From positions 510,568-574,567 of the forward strand of contig VZRG01000359.1 of the NCBI GenBank assembly GCA_013397435.1: a stretch of DNA of 64,000 bases, given 5' to 3'. Source of the stretch: Erythrocercus mccallii. Its lineage: Eukaryota; Chordata; Aves; Passeriformes; Dicruridae. Both the position numbers and the translations under genes were made by a program. Under the pieces are notes generated by a model. It did not search any database, had not been told where the DNA came from, and saw only the letters and a list, made by a program, of their open reading frames with translations. This document shows positions 38,001-47,065 of this stretch, piece after piece. Within the stretch, counting starts at the first letter, position 1; each line of letters begins with the position of its first letter.

Positions 38001-41000
38001 ATGGGTAAGCACTCTATAACACTCTGCAAAAGGTTGGAGAGTTTGGAGATCCCTGAGCGGAGATCAAAGTCTTATAAGCCTGTTCTCTTCTTGGACCAAT
38101 ATTAATGTGATACTCCAGTCTCTAGGTAATAAAATATCAGGGTTTGGAAGCACAAGGCAATGCATGCTGGGAAAAAAAATCGCTTTCTCTGAACAGCGTT
38201 ACTTATCCACTTCCTTTGTCCAGTTCATTAATGTCTAAGTAGTGGTTGAAATAACAGAAAAGATAAGTCCAAGGTTTTTTTAAGGCCATGTTTCAACATA
38301 AATCTGTTTTCTTAACGTATCCTCTTTCCTTCCTCTGAGACATTTGCTATCTTTTTGTGTTTAGAGCAAGAAGGAATGCAGCATATGTTGTCACTGCCCT
38401 TGAACTTCTTTGCAAATCTGGCACTGCTTCCTCTTGTTTGGTTCACATCTTGTTTTACCTCTCTATCTACCTAATGCATCAATTCGCAGGAGGATCCCCT
38501 ATAAAATGGAAACCTTTCCAGTGAGGCATTCCCTTCCTCCTTGCAAAAAGTCTTTGCTGTAAATTTCCTCCAGGTTTACTAACTACTTTGCACCAAAGCC
38601 ATAAATTTTAATAACTTCACAGAAGAGGATTTGCCCTCTTCAGATAGGGGCTGACACAGTATGGTACAGTGTACTTTCTCCTGTATAAGAAAACAAAATA
38701 AATTATAGCAATTAGCTTGTTCTGCCACAAACCTTACACGTTTCTGTTCACTTTGGGACACGCTTTAGGCCTGAAGGAATGCAGAATTAGGAATTGCTAT
38801 GGAGTGATAGCTCCATAGTGTAATAGCAGTGGGTTCTAGACATTTAACCATTTAAATGCATGGCTCAGGATTGCAACAGCAAGATGTTACTCCTTCTGTT
38901 ACCTTATAGAGATACCTGATTTGAGAGAAGTTTGTGTGTGAATTTTGTGGATGCGAACACTAGCTACTTCTGGAACGTCTGGGCCCTTTGTAGTGAGGAG
39001 CCCCCAAGCAGGGGTGCATGAATTGATTCTTGGTAGTGTGGAATGGTGGCTCCCTGCTTTATACAGGGGTACAGTTACATCAGCTGTGAGGGGATCATCT
39101 CCACACCCACCAGAACTGACATTTAATGGCCTTACTTGAATTTTGTATTTCCTATCCATTTCTAACAGGGTAGAGAAAGAAGGACTATGTTGACTGCAGC
39201 TTATTCTACGTGAAATGTTTGCAAAACTTTAAAGCTGCTTCAGTGCTTATATTCTCCATTATCCTGTTTGTAGAGTAATAGCATTTTACTTTTGTGGTGT
39301 TAGCACAAACCCAAAAATTTGTAGTATTTAGTGAACTTAGTTACGTAACTTGCTTTGAGTCGTTTCAAGGGAATGGAACACAGACCTCCCAGCACCCTGC
39401 TTTAACACTTGAGTGTGTTCACTCCTCCAGCTGGAAAATTAAATCCAAAACATAGGTGAAGAGAAATTATTCTTGTTAGCATATCCACCTTCCCAACCGA
39501 GATGGGCTAGATTTATTAACAGAATAGCGTTCCTAATACTGAAGGTTCCAGTTAGATGCTTCTTTGGTGAGTTGCGCGGGTGGAACTTTGCTACTCATGT
39601 ACGTGTGCATGCGTGGGTCTCTGGTTTCAGTCTAAGCAAGCTCGAGTGCAATGGCAGTTAAGCAAGCTGCATCATGTGGCATTATTGGAAACACTTCTTT
39701 ATGTTGTCATCGCTGATTCCAGCAAAGTCCACTTTCCTTCGAGGTTATATAAAGTTCAAATGATTTCAAAGACAGCAGAATGGTAGTTACAGCTAAGGGG
39801 CTCTCTTCTTTGCAAATCTGAGAAAAAGCGTAGATGTCTGATGGCATGAATCAGTATTGTGATTTTTAGGTCAGAGTATTGTGATAGCACATTCTGCTCC
39901 TTTAGATTTCCTTTTTGTTATGTTGTTATACACTGTGACTCTGCTGGCCTGCTTCTGTCTCCTCTGTGCCCAGAGAAAGCTGGCTTGCGTGGGGATAGAG
40001 GAATAGGCAAGTGTCCCACAGGTGTGGTGCACCCCTAGATATTTAGAAAACATACTGGTCTCTCTGAGAAGGTAGGTAATACTTTGGAACATCTCCTTAA
40101 TTCTAGTCACTTATCATTGATATCAGAGGGTGAGATGGAGAGCTCACACTCCAGTTGTATAAATAAATCAGAAAGGTAATGCAGCAGTGCCATCTCTTAA
40201 GTGCTATTTGTAATTACCTAGCTTAGGGAATAATCTGAGATGTCTCATGAAGTTTCAATGCTGAACTCTTTTCTGTGCCATGGTCCTGATGCAGTTTCTA
40301 TCATACTTATCTTCAGGATCTTCTGTGAGTGGGAAGAGGGATTCTGGTTGTGTGACAGCAGCCCTTGGCAACACATGGAGTCACAGTGTCAACACCAGGC
40401 TCATACTACAATACCATGACTTGCCAACAAGACAGGTGAGAATTTAACAACAAAGAGAATTTAAATAAAGCTACACCAGCAGTGCTTGGTCAGATGGACT
40501 GTGTCCTTCAGCCTCTCTGGCTATGCTACATGTGTTGAGAACTTGGTACTCGAGAGCTCAATTGTTTATTTGGGGTGGGAGTCCATCAGTGTCCTTTGTT
40601 TTTAAGCGATGACCAGCACTCCAGTGCCTCTGTGTGTTAGGATGGGCTTTTCTGAGTCACAATTGGTATAGATGTTACAAGGTTCTTGAGCTGTTTGTGC
40701 ATTCTACATCGTGGAGATGAAAAGTAATCCTTAAAGTGCTTTCCTGCACAGGAATTTGAGGACAGGACTAGAAACTTAGTCTTTTCACTGCCATGGTTGT
40801 TTTGCTGTCATGTTGCCCCCTCTTTGTGCCCAATTTCAGCTGTGCCTGTTAGGACAGGGAGCGTTCTGTTTTCTGGGACTGCTGTTTGTGATAGGAGCTT
40901 GCTGCCAGCTTACCAGCAAGCTTAACTTTGAGCAGTAAGTATGGTACCAGTTTCCCAGAAGTATGCTTGCAAGTAAGAGAATAGTTACCATTTTCACTGA

Positions 41001-42602
41001 GACACTTAATGCTTTTAAGTGAAATATAATAGCATCTTTTACTGCAATGTTCACCTCTTAATTTAAAAAACTGTGAAAAACTGGGAAACAAGACATTTGG
41101 GGTATGATTGAGGGAATGACTTTTTTTTTGTTTTTAGAAACATCATAATGCATGATTTCATCTGTCCCTTGGGATATCTGTGGTTATAATCTCTTTTGGC
41201 TTTGTCTGTTCTGTTTTTGCATTGATGTAACTCTTTCCAAAGGCTGTGACCCTCAGTCTTAATGTTATTGATTTTCTGCCAGTTAAAGTAGAGAGCTGCC
41301 AGAAAAATTGCTACGCAGTGTTTCTACCATCTTATTCCTATACCATTACTACCCATGTGTGTTCAAATTGTTGCTCCTGGGTTTACTGTCACAACACAAA
41401 GTTTCTTACTTTTAGATTGCAGTCTTTTGAGCCAGAGGAGAGGAAGCCATCCAGTTTTATTGAAAATTATTTATTAGAAATAAAATTATAATGATAACAC
41501 TCCTGTTTCTTCAAGTAGCGGGCACTTTGAAGCAGCAGTAGTCCTCTGGACTTTGACGTAGAAGGTTAAGTGTATCAAATGTAGGTAGAAAAGGCATCTT
41601 CTGTACTCACTTCTAAAGGCTATGCATAGAAATATATTCTTACTGCTGCTGGTCTTAGAAATTTTCCTATGCTTCTTATTCTGGTCTGTAATGAGTTCTT
41701 CTTTTCTACAAAAATACTAAGTTCTGCAAAATACAAAGCTGTTCATAAATTTCCTGGATCACTTCAGAGTTACATGAGAGGTGGAGTTGGCAAAGGGTAA
41801 AGGGCAGAAACTGGGCTCTGTGCTACTTCATGATGCACAAAGTCAGCTAAAACAGATTAAGAAAATTCCTCTGGTAGTGGAAAAAGGGAGACAGCTTTCC
41901 CAAAGAATATTCAGATATTACAGGTAGTTTTTTCCTGGTTTTGTTTGAGAAGCAGTAGATCGCAAATGTATGAAAAGTTGTGTTCAAGCTTTTGAAATTA
42001 TGGTCTGCTTTTTCCAAGAGATTTTTTCCTCTCTTCCTGACTGGATTTATCAGGTGCACCACCTTGATTACAAGTGAAGCTATGTGCTCATTCTTTTTTA
42101 ATTAAGAGAAGGAACTAAAGCTACAGTGAAGAAAAACAACCTTAAAGTAAATGTGAGTGTATACTATTAAAACCAAAGTAATTTGAAGCAGAAGTGTGGT
42201 ATAAATAGCGATGCGCCTGTGAAGTCCATGACTGAAATGGGATATGACCATGATGTCCTGTAGGTATTTTCCTGTTGCTGATATCATTGTCCTTTTTTCA
42301 GATAAATTCTTGTTTCTTAAACTCATAGAAATCTTTCAGCTAGACATGCAGTTTCCAGTTAGAGGAAGGCATCTAGAGTTACCCTACCTGTCGCAGCACC
42401 ATATTGATCAAATTACTGTTATTTTACACACATATGCTCCTTTATAATTGCTTTATACCTACTTTCAGGAATGAACTGTGAATAAAGGTGCCTCAGTTCT
42501 TGAGATGCCATTTCAGTCATCGTAAAGTGGTTCTGCCAGGTGGTATTAGATATCAGTGCTTTGAAAGCCAGCACTTTGTAAGGAAGCTTAACATGAAGAT
42601 TG
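38001..42602. other. Unique noncoding DNA
   Basis: About 4.6 kb in which I recognise no exon, RNA or transposon. Several short open frames exist on both strands without splice or start context. Confidence 0.5.
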
Positions 42603-42654
42603 AAAAAAAACCCCACAAAACCAACCAAATAAAAATAAATAACAACCGAAAACC
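42603..42654 (+). repeat. A/C-rich low-complexity tract
   Basis: Fifty-two bases almost without T and G: an A run, CCCCAC, AAAACCAACCAAAT, then AT-rich and ACCGAAAACC. It belongs with the tracts at 6897 and 21463, shares their orientation, and lies about 175 bp left of the first CR1. Confidence 0.8.
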
Positions 42655-42952
42655 TGTGATTACCTGTTTTCTTGCTTTTTAAGTGAATTTTTTCCCCAGG
42701 AAATTAATGAAAGCACACAGTTGGTCCAGAGGTTTGAGTGAAAAGTAATTTCAAAACCAAGTTTTTCCTGCTTTTCCACATTTTTAACCTTACAGAATCA
42801 ATACTGTATAAGGAATAAACTGTGTTTCCATAGAATCATAGAAACTTCATATGGTTGGTGATTGCCCCTCTCTCTAAGGTCTCTCCGCAGGCCCTCTGTG
42901 CCTTTGAGGGAGACAACAGCTCCTCACAATTTAGTGCCATTGGCAAACTTAC

Positions 42953-43345
42953 TTAGTATCCCTTTGAATCCTGTGTCCCAGACATTAAGATGTTGAAGAG
43001 CACAGGGCTAAGGTTGGAGCCCAGCTGAACCCCACTAGTGACAGGTCCCCACTCTGATATCTGACCTGTGAGCCAGTTGCTCATGCAGCGCATGATGTGT
43101 TCATCTAGCTGTGGCTTGGACAATTTGTCCAGAAGGATACTGAAAGCTTTGCAAAAATCCAAGATTACATCAGCTGGCTTTCCTAGGTATTTTAGGAGGG
43201 TTATCCTGTTGTAGAAGGAGATCAGGTTCAACAAGCAGGACTTTCCCCCTATGAGGCCATGCTGGCTGTGATCAATGACTGTGTTGTCTTCCAAGTGTTT
43301 TTCAGTACTTCCTAGAATAATCTTTTCCATGTTTTTACCAGGCAC
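42953..43345 (-). pseudogene. CR1 reverse transcriptase remnant (fragment 1)
   Basis: This is the longest surviving open frame of the first CR1, 130 codons. It starts MPGKNMEKII, corresponding to the 'PGKVMEQIIL' segment, and passes through HSQHGLIGGKSCLLNL (the fingers segment HGF.KGRSCLTNL) and VILDFCKAFS. The next conserved blocks, NWLTGQ and VTSGVQLGSNLSPVLFN, follow in order. Motif A keeps its first aspartate but has S for the terminal D. The frame ends just before the FADD box, which lies in another frame and reads FANG. In an intact element this domain primes reverse transcription at the nicked target; here it is a fossil. Confidence 0.9.
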
Positions 43346-43683
43346 AGAATTGAGACTGATAGGCCTGTAGTTTCTGAGGTCCTCCTTCTTGGCCTCCTTG
43401 AAAATCAGGATAATGTTTGCCAGCTTCCTGTCAGGTGGGACCTCTCAGGATTCCCAAGACTGCTGAAAATCATTGAGAGAGGCTTTGTGATGACATCAGC
43501 CAGCTCCTCAGATAAGTCCCATCAGGCCCCATAGATTTGCAGGGATCCAACTGAAGCAGCAGATCCCACACAATTTCAGGGTCAGCCGGGAATTGATGAT
43601 TCTTGCAGTCATGGTCCTCTAGCTCAGGGCTAGAGGCCCCTGTGGCCCTTCATCCGTGTTGAAGATGGAGGCAAAGAATGCAT

Positions 43684-43938
43684 TTAAACACCTCTGCCTT
43701 GTCCACTTCCCCATTTGTGAGGTTGACAATCCTCATCCTCTAATGGGATGATGTTCTTCCTACACTGCCTTTTGCCATTGATGTATTTGAAAAAAACCTC
43801 TTTTTTATTGTCCCCCACAGCTCTGACCTGCTTTATCTCCAGTTGAACTTTGACTACACAGATTTTTCCCCTACCATGGCCAACAGCATTTCTGTAGTCT
43901 TCCCATGTCACCTGACCTTGTTTCCAACAGACATACAC
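43684..43938 (-). pseudogene. CR1 ORF2 linker remnant between endonuclease and RT (fragment 1)
   Basis: An 84-codon open frame containing TWEDYRNAVGHGRGKICVVK and VRAVGDNKKEVFFKYINGKR. This is the CR1 ORF2 stretch that usually reads 'YRD.VR.CR..IR.AKA.LE..LA..VK.NKKGFFKYI..KR' upstream of the RT. It lies about 340 bp upstream (minus sense) of the RT frame, as expected. No endonuclease motif remains further right, so the element is 5'-truncated, the usual outcome of LINE insertion. Confidence 0.8.
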
Positions 43939-43990
43939 CTCTCTTTTCCTTCCAGAGTGGATACAATTTGTTTTTTCAAAAGGTAGAATT

Positions 43991-45467
43991 CATTCTTTAC
44001 TCAGTCACTTGATCTCCAGAATATTCCCTTTCTGGATCTACTTCCTCTCTTTCTTTCCCTGGAGGAGCTGGAGCAGTGGTGACAGTCTGAGGGACTTCCC
44101 TCATTATATCTGACTTCCAAGGTGCTAGAGCCAGCGTGCTAATCCTTGCTGCAGAATCCTACCCATCAAGAGAAAAAGCACCTCTTGAGAAGCACTGGGC
44201 CAAGAGTGATATTCTTCAAAACACGGAGTGATCATGTGATTGTTCAGGAAGATTCAAGCAAGCAGTTTTCCAGAGCTATGGTATCTCCTGGACAGCCCAC
44301 TGGACTGCTAGATGTTTGTTCTTAGTCATGCAGTATTTGTTTCTGGGAAAGCTCATGGACATTGTCCCTGTTCCTGAAACCTTAGGGAATGCCAGGGCAG
44401 CAGATGGCAGGGCAAGTATGTAACAAACCTTAGGAAACTGAACATAGAATTCCTACACAGATGGGATTTTTTAAATGTTAAGTAAAAATGTATTTCGTTT
44501 GTCAAGTAGATATTTCTAGCCAACTATCCATTTTTCCACCCCACCCTTCCTATGTCTGTTGCACATTAATAAGACAGCAGCCAGTTCAGCAAAGTAATGA
44601 AATTTCTGGGATGTCCTGCCTGCCTGAAAATTGGTTAGGTTTGCTTTATTGCTCGGATAGGAACAGCTTTCTGAGCAAACAGATGAACTTTGCTCTTTTG
44701 CTTCCTTCTAGAAGTCAGGGTTCTGGTTTTTGTTTCCTCCAGGACAGAAGCAACACCACTGGGGGAGGGCCAAAAGAGATTTCCAGTCTGTGTTTAAATT
44801 CATTATGTCACCACAAGCATGGACAACAGCAGGAGTCTTTTAGCTACTGAGGTGGGACTGAGCTGTACAATTTCAACAGCAGCACAATGGCATAAGACCG
44901 TGTGAGAACATGGGAAAAGTTAATTGTTTCACACAAATACCTTCATGAAGGGAATTATCTTTGGATACTGATACTTTGTTCTCCCTAAGTACTCTTAAAA
45001 GTAGTTAACCATGACATTTATTTTCCTGAAATGCATATGTAAACATGCAGACTCTTTGAGTTTGGGCCAAAACCAATGGGACTGCACTAGAAACTATCAG
45101 ACTCCTCAGTTACCCCTATGTGTATAATTATCCTTCTTTGCTGAACTGGAGTCAGCAGGCTTTAAGGTTACGGTTTTTGATATGTTCTCAGCTGTCTTTG
45201 ATAGGGTTAAATGCATTGCCATGCTATATTTGATGTTTTGTTCTTGTCCGTTGGAGGCAGGGTGCTGGATTAAATGAGACACTGCCCAGATCTGGTATGG
45301 CAACGTATATGGGCCTGGTTTATTTTATAATTTTCAAGGGATTTGTGAGACTTGTAGTATTGTGTTAATCTCTGTAACATGTTTTGAAATTCTTGGAAGA
45401 AAAATGCATATAGAAGTGTTATTTTATAAGAAGTCAGGTTTTCCTGTGGTATTTTCAAGAGCATTTC
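43991..45467. other. Unique noncoding spacer between two CR1 copies
   Basis: I find no gene or recognisable repeat. The first 150-200 bases may hold a further, unrecognisable CR1 extension. An open frame at 44,488-44,850 (120 codons, +) has no recognised domain and no splice context. Confidence 0.45.
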
Positions 45468-45543
45468 GAATCACAGAATCATACAGGTTGGAACCTTTAA
45501 AATCACCAAGTGCAGCCATTTACCCAGCACTGCCAAGTCCACA

Positions 45544-45756
45544 CTAAATCATGTCCCCAAGTGCCACATCTACATATCTTTTAAGAACCTCCAGGGATGG
45601 AAACTCCATCACTTCCCTGAGCAGCCTGTCCCAGTGCTTGACAACCCTTTCTGTGAAGATATTTTTCCTAATACCCAATCTAAACCTCCCTTGGCACAAC
45701 TTAATTTCCTCTTGTTCTGTCACGTTACCTGGGAGAAGAGACTGACCTCTACACAC
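45544..45756 (-). pseudogene. CR1 ORF2 C-terminus (fragment 2), frameshifted
   Basis: Seventy codons, partly overlapping the previous entry in another frame. The homologous part reads LPGNVTEQEEIKLCQGRFRL, then IRKNIFTERVVKHWDRL, FPSLEVLKRYVDVALGDMI and stop, the standard CR1 C-terminus. Compared with the usual sequence around 'SQVTSDRTRG', about two bases are missing near 45,720, which explains the frame change. Confidence 0.9.
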
Positions 45757-46274
45757 CTACAACCTCCTTTCAGGGAGTTGTAGAGACCAATGAGGTCTGC
45801 TCTAAATTTTCTTTTCTCCAGCCTGAACAAGTCCAGCTCCCTCAGACACTCCTCATCAGACTTGTGCTCCAGACCCTTCACCAGCCTTGTTGCCCTTCTC
45901 TGGACATGCTCCATCAACCCAATGTTCTTCTTGTATGGGGGAGTCCAGAATTTGCGGTGTGGCCTTAGCAGTGCCGAGTACAGGGAGACAGTCACTTTCC
46001 TGGTCCTGCTGGCCACACTGTTCCTGATACAGGCCAGGATGCCCTTGGCCTTCTTGGCCACCTGGACTGCTGGATCATGTTCAGCTAGTTGTCAACCAGC
46101 ATCCCCAACCAACTCTTCCCCCAGCCTGTAGCGTTGCCTGGGGTTGTTGTGATGCAAGTGCAGAACCCGGCACATCGCCTTACTGAATGCCATGTAACTG
46201 ACCCATCCATCCAGCCTGTCCAGGTCCCTCTGCAAAGCATTCCTACCCTCCAGTAGATCAACGCTTCTGCCCAA
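45720..46274 (-). pseudogene. CR1 RT thumb and post-RT region (fragment 2)
   Basis: This continues in the same frame as the FAGD box. SVDLLEGRNALQRDLDRLDG, CRVLHLHHNNPRQRYRLGEE, then a stop near 46090, then AKKAKGILACIRNSVASRTR, LYSALLRPH, QRRATRLVKGLEHKSDEE, RKFRADLIGLYNSLKGGC and VSLFSQVT. All of these are consecutive CR1 ORF2 signatures ([20 protein letters not shown] region). One in-frame stop interrupts it, and the frame is lost at about 45,730-45,750. Confidence 0.93.
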
Positions 46275-46280
46275 CTTGCT

Positions 46281-47015
46281 GTCGCCTGCAAATTGCCTGG
46301 TGATGCACTTGATCCTCTTGTCCAGACAATCAATGAAGACATGAAATAGGTCTGGCCCTAATACTGCACCCTGGGGAACGCCACTGGTGGCTGCTCACCA
46401 GCTGGACATAGCGCCATTCTCCACCACTCTGGCCCCGGCGACCCAGACAGTGTTTCACCTAGCAACCAGTACGCCCATTTGCACCATGAGAAGCCAATTT
46501 CTCCATGAGAATGCTGTGGGAAAGTGTCAAAAGCTCTGCTAAAGTCTAGGTAGATGGCATCCACATACATTCCTTCATCCACGGAGCAGGTCACTTGTCA
46601 TAGAAAGAGATCAGGTTGGTCAAGCAGGGCCTGCCTTTCACAAACCCATGCCGTGTGGGCCTGGTCCCCTGGCTGTCCTGCGTGTGTTGTGTGATGGCAC
46701 TCAGGATGGTCTGCTCCCGACCTTCCCCAGCACCAGGGTCAGGATGACAGGCCTGTAGCTCCCCAGATCCTCCTCTGGCCCTTGTAGATGGTGCCACATT
46801 TGCCAGGTTCCTGTCACCTGGGACCTCCCTGGGTGACCAGGGCTGCAGGTACCTGATGGGCAGTGGCTCAGTGAGCTCTTCTGACAGCTGCCCCAGTACC
46901 CTCGGTGGATCCCACCTGGCCCCGCAGACCTGTGTGTGTCTAGGTGGCAAAGCAGGTCACTGGGCATTTCCCCTTGGGTTATGGGGGCTTCATTCTGCCC
47001 ATCCATGTCTTCCAA
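46281..47015 (-). pseudogene. CR1 reverse transcriptase, N-terminal two thirds (fragment 2)
   Basis: Blocks recognised in minus order are: GEMPSDLLCHLDTHRSAGPG, LANVAPS (LANVTPI in intact copies), LSAITQHTQDSQ, HGFVKGRPCLTNLISFYDK, VDAIYLDFSRAFDT (motif A with both aspartates), QGAVLGPDLFHVFIDCLD, and the catalytic FADD box as FAGD (46281-46292). They are spread over at least three open frames (46701-47015, 46591-46950, 46358-46594), so frameshifts interrupt the domain. The first catalytic aspartate of the FADD pair is G, which by itself would inactivate the enzyme. Confidence 0.92.
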
Positions 47016-47065
47016 ATCAGGGGTCTGAGTATCTGGAGAACAACTGGTTTTAGGATTGAGATAGG

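Larger units (their letters stand above)
42829..43990 (-). mobile_element. CR1 LINE fragment 1, 5'-truncated with internal deletion
   Basis: Read on the minus strand this is CR1 ORF2: the region before the RT (RAVGDNKKEVFFKYINGK, about 43,780-43,840), then the RT with a TNLISFY-like LNLISFYNRI, motif A as VILDFCKAFS (FSKAFD in intact copies), GVQLGSNLSP for the GVPQGSVLGP block, and a decayed FADD box (FANG). At the left end CATAGAATCATAGAA (42829-42843) is the CR1 3' octamer tail. Only about 50 bases separate it from sequence matching mid-RT, so roughly 700 bp of the 3' half is missing compared with fragment 2. Multiple stops and frameshifts make it inactive. The right boundary is soft; similarity fades near 43,990. 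Confidence 0.93.
45468..47065 (-). mobile_element. CR1 LINE fragment 2, 5'-truncated, 3' end intact
   Basis: This is the best-preserved transposon in the window, about 1.6 kb and much richer in GC than its flanks. On the minus strand it runs from just before the RT (GEMPSDLLCHLDTHRSAGPG) through the RT, thumb and C-terminal region to KLCQGRFRLGIRKN, FTERVVKHWDRLLREV and VALGDMI, the CR1 C-terminus. A short 3' UTR ends in ATGATTCTGTGATTC, the octamer tail, at 45468. The homologous order to CR1 is unbroken. The right boundary lies in the sequence following CTGGAGAACAACTGGTTTTA and is uncertain by about 30 bases. It is dead: frameshifts, several stops and an altered FADD box. Confidence 0.96.

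Noticed and set aside
45790..46131. 113-codon plus-strand open frame
   Set aside because: It is the antisense shadow of CR1 ORF2, which reads clearly on the minus strand.
46856..47053. Plus-strand open frame in GC-rich sequence
   Set aside because: Antisense of the CR1 RT region of fragment 2.
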